From contig QRDG01000134.1 in the NCBI GenBank assembly GCA_012064385.1, forward strand, positions 994,880 through 1,058,879: a DNA stretch of 64,000 nucleotides, written 5' to 3'. Every line of letters begins with the position of its first letter. The stretch's first letter is position 1. Positions 43,616 to 55,135 of the stretch are shown piece after piece. Below the pieces are notes generated by a model. It did not search any database. It was not told where the DNA came from and was given only the letters and a program-made list of their open reading frames with translations. A program made the position numbers and the translations under genes. The stretch is from Puccinellia tenuiflora (lineage: Eukaryota > Streptophyta > Magnoliopsida > Poales > Poaceae).

Positions 43616-44598
43616 AAGGGTTTCCATGGATTTGGATTGTGTTTCCACCTTTTATTAGCCATTTTTCCACCAAATTTTTTCTTTCCCCATACCAATTTTG
43701 AAATTCAAAAAAAAAATAGCCCATATGGATTTCGTTCGATCTCTCGATTTGGTGAGCGATTTGTGTTTTCATCACGGATCTCGTGCTTAAGACCTTTCCC
43801 CACCTTCCTTTGGTGTTTCCTTGTGCCAATTTTTCCCAAAATTCGTCGGATTGATGATTTCACGGAGCAAATTTCCGCTACCTCGATGCAACCAAAGGTA
43901 TAGCTTCCGACTCATCCCTTTCCTTTTCGCGCAACTTTTTCCAAGGAGCTAGCTCTTCAAAGTGTGAGCATTGCACTAGTGTGACACCAAGTAAGTATAC
44001 CATAATCTTGTGAACATCAACGTGTAGCGGACTCGGCTCGGGCAAAAGCATAAAGCAAAAGAGCAATAGAAAAGATTCAAAAAAAAATAGAAAAGCCGAG
44101 CCGTCATCCTATTCCCCCTTACCACCTCAAAGCCCCAATACCCAATAGAGAAACGTATCCACTTGTGCAAATCGGGTGCTCCCTCCTATACACTTGAGCT
44201 AGTTGTCCTTCGAGCGGTGGTGCGGCATGAGCATAGTCTTCGGTAGGTCCAAGTCGCTCATCCCCATAGTCGCACCATCCACATTTGTCTCCACGTGCGA
44301 GTTTATTTTGTTTCTTGGATTGTGTGGTTAGTCTCTTTTGCTACTTGATCTTTGTGGTTATCCTCCACTTATTGCAATAGCCTTATCGTTTGCTTCGTTT
44401 CGATTTCTTGCCACTTTTCCATACCTAAGCTCCTTATAAGTGTGTGTGTGAGTTGCTTTTGGATTGCTAATCAAACACTCTTACTCTTGTGATACCTTTG
44501 CTTCGGAAGGCAACGTCCAATTGTCCAATACTATCACCCAAAGGTAAGAGTGGTTATTAGCCACCACAAATTCCACATATCACTTGTGTTTGCTTATC

Positions 44599-44750
44599 AT
44601 GGCTAGGGAAGAACAAGACCCCGGCATGAGCAAGTAAGAGGAGGCGCTCAAGAGGTACATCGACGACAACTTACGACGCTATGAGGAGCGCCATCAAGCC
44701 GCGCAACGTGAAAACAATGAGCGTTTTGCTCAAATCCAAGATTCTATGAG
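44599..44750 (+). pseudogene. Element I gag start, cut by solo LTR
   Basis: ATG at 44599 begins MAREEQDPGMSK, and a TAA at 44635 stops it after 12 codons. The frame then continues as a charged helix (EEALKRYIDDNLRRYEERHQ) to the insertion point at codon 51. The in-frame continuation lies at 48628 after the solo LTR. Confidence 0.75.
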
Positions 44751-47700
44751 TGTAACAGCCCAGATTTCGTACCCTAAAATATGGGCCAAATTTTCACTTT
44801 TTGTGTTGCATTGCATCATGGCATCCTTTTAAATTGCTTAAGTTGAATAAAGCAACAATTGTGAAACAACAAAAAGGGGAGCAAAACCCTTCCCAAATTT
44901 CCAACCCAAACACAATACTCAATTTGGTAAAAACCTATTATTCTTGAGTCTCCAAGTTGTTAAGGAAACTCAATGATATATTTTTCTTTCTAAATAGTTG
45001 CCAAAGGCTAATTTATTAACAAGCAACTAAATAAAATTTGAGAATTCAATTTGGTTCATTACAAACTCTATTTTGGAACCAAGTTAAGTTTTCCAAAATT
45101 TCAAACTAAAATCATGGGGAGCTTCGATATGATTGTGAGAGTCTCCATGAATATTTTCACTATTTTTGGAATTGTCTAAATGCTCCAATTAAATACATTT
45201 TGGAAATTGCCCAAAATTATCTTAATTAAAAGCTATGAACAAATGTTGGTCAAAATAATTTATCTGACCTCACCAATTTTGTGGTGGTTCTACAAGGTAA
45301 TTAAGGACTTCATGAATTTTTCTGGAATTTATAAAAATGCTTAAGTGCCTCTTTAAATCGCCAAAGCTTGCTGGGGACCTGTTTGTGTTGGTTTCAAAAG
45401 TACCAGGGACCTCTTTGCAATTCCTGTTTTTCCCTCCCTCTCTCTCTCACTGTGCTCGCCGGCACTGGCGCCATGCCGCCCTGCTGGCCGACGCCTCACC
45501 CGCACGCTCCGCACGCTTCCGTGGTGGTCGAAGCCACGCGCGGACGCCACCTGCTTCCCCATCTCACCTGCTCCCTCTCCCCCGGTGTCTCTCTCTCTCG
45601 AGTTGCCGCCGTGGGAACACCACTGCCGACGCCTCCCCCTTCAAATCGCCGGCGACTGAAGCCGCCCCGAGCAAGATGGAGTTGACCAGAAGAACCGCAC
45701 CGGCGCCGGCGTCCTCTGACCTGAAGTAATCGAGCTGGAACGCCAAGAATCGACGCAGCCGAGCTCTTCTTCGTCGGCGCCGTCCGCGGGAACTCCCAGG
45801 CCGCCGTCTTCTTCACTCCGTCCGCTCGCCGTCGTCGTCCTCGAGCCAATCCGTCGCCGTCGCCCTAGCCCTCCCCGCCGGCCGAATCGGGCTGAGATCA
45901 TCGGTAGTCGACGGCCGCGTCCTCGACTTGGCCGCATCGGCCGCCTCCACGCCGGCCGTCTTCCCGCCGAAATCCGGCAAACGCCGGCCACTCCCTCGCC
46001 GCGCCGTCGGCACCATAGTGCTCGTGGTGAGCACCTCCTCCTCGCTGGCCTACTCCCTCTTCCCCTTTCCCTCTCCCACCGGCGACCCGACGCCGGCCCC
46101 CACCGCCGTCCGCAAGCCACGCACGCGCGCGTGCCCGACGTGCCGGCTTGGACCCGGCCTCCCTTGCGTTTTGGGCTGGCCAAAGGCCGGTTCGTTCGGC
46201 CACTGCCCCGGCCGGTTGCCCAGCCTGGGCCGGCTCTGGGCCGGACCACTCGGGTCCCTGCCCGGCCTGCACCCCGGCCTGGCCGGCTCGAGGCCGGCCT
46301 GCCAGGGAAAGTTTTTCCCTTTTTGAATTTTTGTTATGAAATTAAAACTTTAATATCTTTTTGTATATTGCTTCAAAATTGCAAACTAAATATCAAATTG
46401 CTCAGCAAAACAAAACCTATCAGTTGGTAACTTTATCATGTCCTCTTGAGCAAAATAATTTCCCTATAATTAGGAAACCCAAAAAGGGTAAAATTGATGC
46501 CTAATTTGAGAAATTCATAACCTATTCAAATTTAATCCAAAAATTACAGATAAAATATCAATGTGATCAACATGCGAAATGCATCCAACCATGCACGTAT
46601 CATATCATGATCACAAATATTTATTTGATGTTATCCATAATTGGGTTAAAAGAATAAATTCTCGTTAATTATTTAAATTGCTATTATTCATCGGTACTCC
46701 AAAAATTATAAATAAATTACCGAAATGATCGGAATGACGAACCCTATCCTTTATTGCCATGTTCATGCATTCTTGAGCCACTTCCATAATAACTTGATAA
46801 TGTATGAAGAATGTGGTCACTAAGATAATTATGGGGTTGGTTCCAAATAACTTCACCAATTATTTGGCCCCTCGTTTAAATTTGCTTTTAATTTATATAA
46901 TAATATGGTTGCATCAATTGGACATGTCATCATGTGCTTGAGCATTGCATTTTGAGTTCGTGTGATTTATGTGTGCTTTGTATTTCTTTGGGTGTCGATA
47001 GATTCCGGAGTCGAGGGTCTCTCTAACTACCCCGACGATCAGTGCTTCACTCCCGGGCAGCAAGGCAAGAGATAACCTAACCTTCTTGGCATCTAGCATC
47101 CTATGCTTTTATCAAATTATTTTATCCACCATAATATTGCATGCGGTTCAAATGTCTTTTGGTATAATATAGAGAATCCTATGATTGCATGTTTTTCCCC
47201 GAGCCAATCACATGTACCCCTACCTATGAACCCTAGGGTTGAAGTGTTGGCCGAGATAAAGTTATGTTGATGTACTCATATGCTCAGCTATGATTAGCCA
47301 TGCTTAATAGATGCTTTATGTCCGTTATTAATTCCATAATTGTTGTTATTGATGGAATATTTCAGTCCTGGTGGATAATGGAGATGCTTAATTAAAATGC
47401 TAAGAAGGCTTGGATGAGTTGCCCTCGGGGAGGGTGGTTTGCCTCATTCTTGCCGCCTAGGATGAACGTGCTTTTAGCTGGAACCAAGAAAACGAGCGTG
47501 CTCCCGGAGGTGGGGGCATATGGAACCCCCTTTGACCGAATAATCTGTGAGGGGCTTGTCAAGGGTCCTCTAGTTTGCTATTTCCATTTGCGCGTGTGTG
47601 GTGTTGGTGGAAAAAGGAAACGATGATGGTGGTGTGTAGGATGTGACGGTGGGGCAGGGCGCTGGGAGCGCTGAGCCTGTCCTTCCGCCACTGATGGCCC

Positions 47701-48627
47701 TTGAGTAAGTCTCCTGCTTTGTAAAGGTCTAACCGCGCCTGCTTGCCGGCCTTCCCCGGAAGAGGGTCATTTAGGTGAGTCGGACGGTACCAATGGGTAA
47801 AGTAGTACACCCCTGCAGGGTAAATCTTTTCGAAAAGCCGTGTCCACGGTTATGGACAAACTCTTGGGAAAGGCGCATTAGCTCATAGATAACGTTAACC
47901 TAATTGATATGGCAGCTAGAGGTTGCATAATAAACTTGTGATAAAGGTTCATTTCCTCGAGGGTGAGTCGAGGGAGTGCCTTTGTGTGAGATGAGTGGTG
48001 ATGGTTATGAGTAGGTTCGTCGAGACCGAAGATGACAAATGTTTACTCTCTTACCCCGTTTATAAAAAATATTCTGAGTAGACGAATGCCTTGTGTCATT
48101 TATGTTTCGGTTTATGAAAGTTAGCTTTATGCAAAGAACTACATATACAGCTTTAGAGCCTCCGTCAGTCATTGGGCCTATATCGCCCTACTAAACTTGC
48201 GAGTACGTCGTACTCAGTCTCTCTTTGCTGCCTCTATGTTCTTTGTAGTTCAGAGGAGGACGATACCGAGCAACTAGGTGGTTTCTTCGTTGACGTCGAC
48301 TACTAGTCTGGGGTTCCCAGGTGGCAGCTTGGGACCGTGGAACAAGCTGGCTTGGGTGATAGTTATTGTAGGCCTCTTAGGCCATATTTTTGCTTCTTGT
48401 TGTTAGACAACACTACCCGCTTCCGCTTGTTGAATTGTTGGATCTGTGATCCTTTGTTTGTAATATTTGTATTCTTCTCGTTATATGAGTTGCTATATAA
48501 ATGTTTTGTGTCGTAGAGTCATGCTTTGTGCCAGTTCTGTTCCACAAGTCTCGATCTTTGTTTTATACATTGATGGTTGTGTTGACTACATAGCCTCTCT
48601 GTATAATTCCGGGGTCGGGGCGCTACA
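44751..48627 (+). mobile_element. Solo LTR of the element H family
   Basis: TGTAACAGCCC...GGGGCGCTACA, 3,877 bp, flanked by the exact duplication ATGAG (44746-44750 and 48628-48632). One complete LTR with a duplication and no interior is the product of LTR-LTR recombination. The terminal GTTACA is mutated to GCTACA. It holds its own GGCC/CCGG array near 46145-46306. Confidence 0.95.
46145..46306 (+). repeat. GGCC/CCGG array in the solo LTR
   Basis: From GGCCGGTTCGTTCGGCCACT onward it is nearly identical to 39788-39911. Upstream sequence is not. Confidence 0.85.
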
Positions 48628-49077
48628 ATGAGCAAGCTCCTCGACCGAGATCATAGTCGCTCTTCAAGGTCCAACTCGCGAAGTTCTTACCACTCCACCG
48701 CAAGAAGCCACACACGGAGTGAGAATGATCAAGGACATCGCCATCGCCAAGAGCACCATCGACAAGATGTGCCTCATCAACAAACGAACATGGATCCTCA
48801 ACAACACCAAGACCGACATCGTCAAGACGCGCCTCACCCTCAAGCGAACTTGGACCCCCAAAACCATCAAGATCGCCATCATCAAGCAATACCAATCCCA
48901 AATGCTAACTTGGACGCCCCACACCACAATGAGGACAATCGACATCATCGTCATGACCTACCGCCACATCGAGCCCGCCGAGTGCCATTGGACAACAATC
49001 ATGTTGATCTTGAAGATGATGAGGATTATGTTCCACGCCATCAACCAAGACATCGCCACCGAGACCGCCATCGCTAG
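48628..49077 (+). pseudogene. Element I gag N-terminal region (Arg/His/Asp/Gln-rich)
   Basis: Frame in register with the gag start before the solo LTR. Its own ATG is supplied by the duplicated target ATGAG. The product is low complexity, rich in RH, DR and QQ, with repeats of the pattern DRHRQDAPHPQANLDPQ. A TAG at 49075 ends it just before a (GAT)n run of about eight units, and gag continues in another frame at 49107. Confidence 0.75.
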
Positions 49078-49106
49078 CATGATGATGATGATGATGATGA
49101 TGAGGA

Positions 49107-50678
49107 GTGCAAGCCATGCTTCAACCCCCCAAGCTCTTCATTCCAAAGTTCCATGGCACCAACGACTCCGAGGACTACATCACATGGGAGTCCAAGGTCT
49201 CCAAACTATTTCGCGTCTACAAGGTGCCACAAGACAAACGGGTTGACCTCGCCTCCTTGGAACTCGAAGACTATGCACAACTATGGTGGGAACAACACCA
49301 AGACTCCTTCGAAGACCCAATTGATACATGGAATGACATGAAGATGGAAATGCACAAGCGCTTTGTGCCACATCACTATGCGCGCGATTTGTACAAGAAG
49401 TTACAGGAACTCAAACAAGGTCTCAAGACGGTCGACGAGTACTACAAGGAGATGGAGTCCACTCTCTCCCGCGCACACATTGTCGAGTCCGAGGAACAAT
49501 CAATGGATTGTTTCTTGAACGGCCTCACGTACCCCAGCAAGAAGATAGTGGAATTCCAACCTTATGAGAACCTTGTTGAGCTAGTTCATCAAGCCATGAA
49601 GGCCAAGTGCCAAGTCGCGAAAGAGCTCAAGTATGTCAAGGCCAAGTCCTTCTTCGCCACTAGAGCTTCATCATCAACACAACCCATGACTCAAGTCCAA
49701 GCTCAAGGCAATGTCAAACGTTCTACACCGCAACCCACTACCACCTCCAAGAAGACGACGCCCTCACCCCAAGCCGCCAAGTCATATATCACTTGCTACA
49801 AGTGTGGAGGTCAAGGGAACAAGTCATTTGAGTGCACCAACAAGAAGGTTATGATCGTCAATGACAATGGAGACTATGAGTCTACGAGCGAAGACGAGTA
49901 CCACGCATTGAACAAGGTGGCCACGATGCAAAGCTTGGATGAAGACGATGACTACATCTATTGTGATGGTGATCCCAACCCCACTCTAGTTGTCACTCGA
50001 GTCTTGACTACAATCAATCAAGGTGATGATGCTCAACGATGCAACTTGTTCCAAACAAAGGCCGGCATCAACGGCAAATCAATCAAGGTAATCATTGATG
50101 GTGGGAGTTGTCACAACTTGGCAAGCAATGAGCTATGTGAGAAACTCAACTTGACGTACAATAAGCACCCCAATCCTTACCATGTGCAATGGCTTAGTGA
50201 CTCCGGCACCGTGAAGATCCAACACACGGTTCAAGTATCCTTCAAGATTGGCTCTTACGAGGACACGGTGGATTGTGATGTGGTACCAATGTCGGTTTGT
50301 CACTTACTTCTTGGCCGCCCTTGGCAATTTGACAAGGCCGTTACGCATGATGGACACACCAACTACTATAGCTTCAAATGCAACAATAAGATGCTAGTGC
50401 TCCGCCCAATGACTCCAAGCCAAATTATCGCCGACAATGCCAAGACAATTGTGAGAGTGCAAGACAAACAATCATCTAGTGAGCTGAGTGGTGAGAGAGC
50501 GAACGACATTCACGTGAGTGAGCGCCAAAAGCCAAATATGAGTGAGAGAGGGAAAAGAGTGAGTCCCGGTGTAGTCTTATTAGCCACCAAAAGTGAGATG
50601 AGAGAAGTGAGAGCAACCCATCCACTTTCCACTTCGTGCTCTTGTGCAAAGAAGATGGCAAATACACTAACGACTTAA
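49107..50678 (+). pseudogene. Element I gag core, zinc knuckle and protease
   Basis: A 523-residue open frame. The Retrotrans_gag domain spans about 8-180 (PKLFIPKFHGTNDSEDYITW, YAQLWWEQH, HKRFVPHHYARDLYKKLQEL). The zinc knuckle CYKCGGQGNKSFEC near 230 has Asn where the coordinating His should be. The aspartic protease has VIIDGGSCHNLAS near 330 and HLLLGRPWQFDK near 402, typical of plant chromoviruses. The frame is lost near 50640, where pol continues in another frame. The true start of this stretch lies upstream across a frame break; the first listed codon is GTG. Confidence 0.88.
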
Positions 50679-51240
50679 CCCAAGTTCCTCCGTCTATGTT
50701 GTCTATTTTGCAGGAATTCCAAGATGTTTTTCCGAATGAGCTACCTCAAGGACTACCTCCCCTCCGTGGAATCGAGCATCGCATCGATCTCATTCCCGGC
50801 GCCCCTCTACCCAATAGAGCGCCATACTGCACAAACCCCGAGGAGACAAAGGAGATCGAGCGCCAAATTCAAGAACTCCTCGCCAAGGGACATGTTCGTG
50901 AAAGCTTGAGTCCGTGTGCCGTTCCGGTCATCCTCGTCCCCAAGCAAGGCGACACACTCCGCATGTGCATGGATTGCCGTCCCATCAACAATATCATGGT
51001 GAGGTATCAACATCCTATCCCACGACTTGATGACATGCTAGATGAGCTTAGTGGTGCCACTATCTTCTCCAAAATTGATGTGAAAAGTGGCTATCACCAA
51101 ATCCGTATGCATGAAGGAGATGAATGGGAAACCGCATTCAAAACTAAACTTGGTCTTTATGAGTGGCTTGTCATGCCCTTTGGTCTTTCCAATGCTCCTT
51201 CAACATTTATGCGTCTCATGAATCACGTCTTGCGCACTTT
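50636..51240 (+). pseudogene. Element I reverse transcriptase, N-terminal half
   Basis: Contains FQDVFPNELPQGLPPLRGIE and HRIDLIPGAPLPNRAPY, then AVPVILVPKQGDTLRMCMDC, IPRLDDMLDELSGATIFSKI, DVKSGYHQIRM and [20 protein letters not shown]. These are RT blocks 1-4 of Ty3/Gypsy. Directly after NHVLRTF the sequence jumps to the region past the catalytic FxDD motif and the frame changes. The polymerase active site is deleted. Confidence 0.9.
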
Positions 51241-52221
51241 TGTAATGCTTCGCTTTTTGCCAACCTCAAAAAATGCACCTTTTGCACCGACAAGCTTGTG
51301 TTTTTGGGTTACGTGGTTTCTTCCAAAGGGATTGAAGTTGACACCTCTAAGATTGAGGCGATCACAAATTGGCCACCGCCAACTAATCTTGCTCAACTTC
51401 GTAGCGCCCTTGGCTTGTTTGGGTTTTATCGCCGCTTTGTGAAAGATTTTAGCACCATTGCTTTCCCCTTGAATGAGCTTACCAAAAAGAATGTACCCTT
51501 CATTTGGGGCAATGCTCAAGAATCGGCTTTCAATGAACTCAAGAAGAGATTGACCGAAGCTCCTTTACTTGCTTTGCCGGATTTCTCCAAAACTTTTGAA
51601 CTTGAGTGTGACGCTAGTGGCCTTGGTATCGGTGGCGTCCTCATCCAATGTGGACGTCCTATTGCCTATTATAGCAAAAAACTTGATGGTGCTCGCCTAA
51701 ACTACCCAATCTACGACAAGGAACTCTATGCCTTAGTCCGTGTTTTGGAAGTGTGTCAACACTACCTTTGGCCAAAAGAGTTTGTTATCCATTCCGATCA
51801 TGAATCATTGAAATATTTGAAAACCCAAGCCAATTTGAACAAAAGGCATGCCAAATGGGTTGAATTCATCGAGTCTTTTCCCTATGTGGTGAAGTACAAA
51901 AAAGGCAAGGACAATTTAGTTGCGGATGCTCTTTCCCGCAAGATGATTTTACTCACCCAACTTGAAATCAACGTTTTGGGCCTTGATGACCTTAAAGAAC
52001 TCTATGCTTCTGATCCTTTCTTTGGTCCTATCTTTACAAAGTGCACAATTGACAAAGGATGCGATGATTTCTACTTGCACAAGGGTTTCTTGTTTAAGGC
52101 TATCAAACTATGCATTCTCGAGTCCTCGTTCCGTTTGTTGCTTTTACAGAAATCACATAGTGGGGGCCTCATGGGACACTTTGGACATGACAAGACACTT
52201 GCCATGCTATCTACACACTAA
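51238..52221 (+). pseudogene. Element I RT connection, RNase H and integrase start
   Basis: Starts at [20 protein letters not shown] (RT thumb region). RNase H follows with [33 protein letters not shown] and [11 protein letters not shown], then [10 protein letters not shown]. The integrase zinc finger begins at [18 protein letters not shown]. It ends with a TAA at 52219 in place of the aromatic codon normally before FWP. The frame extends upstream to 51163, but that part is out of register with RT. Confidence 0.88.
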
Positions 52222-52587
52222 TTTTGGCCACGGATGACGCGTGATGTGGAGCACTTGGTGCGCCGTTGCCCAACTTGCCTCAAAGCTAAGTCCACTTTGA
52301 ACTCTCATGGTCTTTATATTCCTTTACCAATACCACACACACCTTGGTCCGACATTAGCATGGATTTCGTCATAGGATTACCTCGAACAAAAAATGGCAA
52401 AGATTCAATATTTGTTGTTGTCGGTCGTTTTTCTAAAATGGCATACTTTATTCCTTGCAATAAGACTAACGATGCTTCACACATTGCAATTTTGTTCTTT
52501 AGGGAAATCGTTCGTCTACATGGAGTGCCGAAGGCCATTGTTTCGGACCGAGATGTCAAGTTCACAAGCTACTTTTGGAGGCATTGA
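52222..52587 (+). pseudogene. Element I integrase, zinc finger end and first catalytic residues
   Basis: [20 protein letters not shown] (CxxC of the HHCC finger), then [20 protein letters not shown] with the first catalytic Asp and [19 protein letters not shown] with the second. A one-base shift at FWRH produces a TGA at 52585. Confidence 0.88.
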
Positions 52588-53300
52588 TGGCCAAGCTAGG
52601 AGTCAAGCTCCTCTTCTCCACCGCTTACCACCCACAAACTGATGGCCAAACCGAGGTGGTGAATAGAAGCTTATCAACTCTCCTTTTTGCATTAATCAAT
52701 CCAAACCTCAAAGGTTGGGAGGAATGCATACCGCACGCCGAGTTTGCCTACAACCGTGCCTCCCACCGGGCGACCAAGCGAAGCCCGTTCGAGGTTGTCT
52801 ATGGGTTCAACCCCAACACCGCCCTAGACATCCTCCCACTTCCTCTACATGAGCGCACCGACATGGACGTCGACAAAAGAGCCGACTACATAAAGACATT
52901 ACATGAGTCAACTCAAGCAACTCTAGAGGAGCACACCAAGCACCAAGCTACCAATATCAACAAGTTTAAGAAGCCCATGATATTCGAAGAAGGAGATCTT
53001 GTGTGGCTACACCTCCGAAAGGACCGTTTCCCGGATGAAAGAAAATCCAAGCTTGCTCCTCGCGGTGACAGGCCTTTCAAAGTGCTCAAGCGCATCAACT
53101 CCAACGCCTACAAGATCGACATCCCAACCTCCAAGTACTTGGTGCATGACACGTTCAACGTCGCCGACCTATCCCCTTTCCACGGAGATGAAAGCGTTCA
53201 AGAGGATGATGAGTCAAAGACGACCCTTTTCGAAGGAGGGGAGATGATGTGGCCCCACATGTGGACAACACCATGGACACAACGCCAAATGGCCCAATGA
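52575..53300 (+). pseudogene. Element I integrase, catalytic Glu and C-terminal domain
   Basis: LLFSTAYHPQTDGQTEVVNR carries the catalytic Glu. Then come HAEFAYNRASHRATKRSPFE, the GPY/F-like block KLAPRGDRPFKVLKRINSNA and HDTFNVADLSPFHGDE. The expected Gly of GP(Y/F) reads as RPF. No classical chromodomain follows. The frame crosses the LTR start at 53245 and stops at 53300. Confidence 0.88.
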
Positions 53301-53540
53301 CAAGATCAAGAGTCAAGGCTCTTCATGAAAAGGTGACCTCGCTCCTCTCGATGTGTGATCTCGACCTCCCTTTGAATGGTTTGCTACTTCATGCCAGTAC
53401 CTTGTGCATACTCAGGATCCACCCTGATGATGACCCACAATGGAGTCGAGAAGATGAACAAGAAGAGGTCCAAGATGATGGAGAAGGTGACCAAGAGAAG
53501 ACCCCGAAGGATGGACAAGGAGAGGAAGAAGGAGGCGAAG
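53250..53540 (+). pseudogene. Element I pol C-terminal extension inside the 3' LTR
   Basis: In the frame beside the integrase stop, NGPMTRSRVKALHEKVTSLL and DLPLNGLLLHASTLCILRI follow, then an acidic/basic tail (EDEQEEVQDDGEGDQEKTPK). A (T)RSRxK motif with a long tail overlapping the LTR is seen in some plant chromoviruses, including CRM elements whose pol reading frame extends into the LTR. One frame change separates it from the integrase. Confidence 0.65.
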
Positions 53541-53544
53541 ACAG

Positions 53545-53717
53545 GCAGGCCGGCCTAGGCCGGCCACCAGGCCGGCACCCCACCAGTGCCTGCCAGCCTC
53601 CCAACCGGCCCAGGCCGGCCACCAGGCCGGTCGCCCACCAGAGCCCGCCGGCCTCCCAGCCGGCCCAGGCTGGGCCCCAGGCCGGGCCTCTCCCCACCGC
53701 TGTCGGCCTCCCAACCG
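53545..53717 (+). repeat. GGCC/CCGG array in the element I 3' LTR (first part)
   Basis: GGCCGGCCTAGGCCGGCCAC and CCGGCCCAGGCCGGCC units. The nested element is inserted inside this array, and the array continues at 60869-61026. Confidence 0.85.
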
Positions 53718-53722
53718 GCCTC

Positions 53723-55135
53723 TGATAATCCCCAAGAGCAAGGAATCACTGTAGCACAATTCGATAAGTATTTGAGTGTCGAACCCATGAGGAGCTGAAG
53801 GTAAACTATCTATTCTCTAAAGCCCTATAACCCTCTTATATGGCCTTTTATGCAAAGCAATAAATTTGAGTATGAAAGGAACTAACTAATGGAAGCAAGT
53901 GATGTGGAGTAGGTTTATCTAGCAACAAGTTTCTAAGAGCAAGTTTTCTAATGCAAGTTTCTTAAAGTAGCAAGTATCAAGGATCTCAAGTAGCAAATAT
54001 CTCAAGGGAGCAAATGTTCTGGCAATTGTTATTTCATTCGTGTGGTTGTCACAATTAGTGAAGCACATGTTTTAGTCTTAATTGTTTCTTCTAGGGGGGA
54101 GCCATAAATAGGTGTATCCAAGTAAATGAGAAAATTACACAACTCTTATGATGGATCTCATGGCCAATTAAATGTGCAGCACAAGAATTATTAAGACATA
54201 ATTGTCCCACCATAGCCTTAAGTTCTAGGGTCCCCCATATATACCCCCAATAGAGTAACTTCATGATTCGATCTCGGGTTTACTTGTCCTCCCAAGTCTC
54301 CCTCACTCCATTACCTTACCGGTGATCACCTTACATGCATTCCCCAACATATGCGTGCACTCATACATTGTACATCAAGACAATCATAAAAGATAACAAA
54401 ACTTGTATGCAACCAATCAACGAACTATTTCACTAATGCCATGAACAAATCACTTCTCAAACATAGATGGAGAGACACAATAGATCAAGGGAAAAGTATA
54501 TTGCATCATACATCATGTTTGCCAAGAGTTTACAGTGGAGAGAAGAGATGATCTTGCTGTAGAAGTTGATGATGAACACATCGGAGGGGGGTGGAGCCCT
54601 CCGGAGGTGGATTCCGACGGTGTTTCCCCCTCCGATCTTCTCCGACGACAGCCTACTGTCTCTCTGTTTCTGGTTTTGTGTTTCTCTGCCGCCTCCTTGC
54701 GAAACTCCTTGGGGGGCCCTTTATTATAGGAGTTTTAGGTCACGAGGAAGCTTCGGGAAGAAGGATCGATGCAAACAGAGCCACGAGGCCCAAAAGAGGT
54801 GGGCCCACGCAGTCAGGTACAGGGGCCACGTGGGGCACCCTCTTTTGGCCCTCCGGCCTCCGTTTGCTTGCTTCCTTCGCTCTGAGGTCTTCCTCCTTCC
54901 AAAAAAATGATCCCCGTAAATTTGCAGCTCATTATGACGTCGTTAAGGCCCTGAAATAAATAAGGAAAGAAATAGGGGTTTTCTGCCTGCGCAGGATTAA
55001 TTCCATAAATAGGGGAAATCATTATTAATTACCAAAAATCATTAAATAACAGTAATATACCCCTTATATGATGCAAATATGAATGGAATACAAGTATTAT
55101 AGTGCAAAGTTCATGTATGCATTTTACATGCATCA
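53723..55135 (-). repeat. Element K left LTR (3' LTR)
   Basis: 1,413 bp. TATA-like CTATAATAAAGG on the minus strand at 54718-54730; TCP-type GTGGGCCCAC at 54799-54808; CCTCCGGAGG palindrome at about 54598. Confidence 0.93.

Noticed and set aside
49078..49105. (GAT)n run as a regulatory microsatellite
   Set aside because: It lies in a low-complexity Asp-rich gag stretch; a simple coding-derived repeat.
48719..49246. 175-codon frame overlapping gag
   Set aside because: Out of register with gag, low complexity (Met and Ile runs from the GAT repeat).
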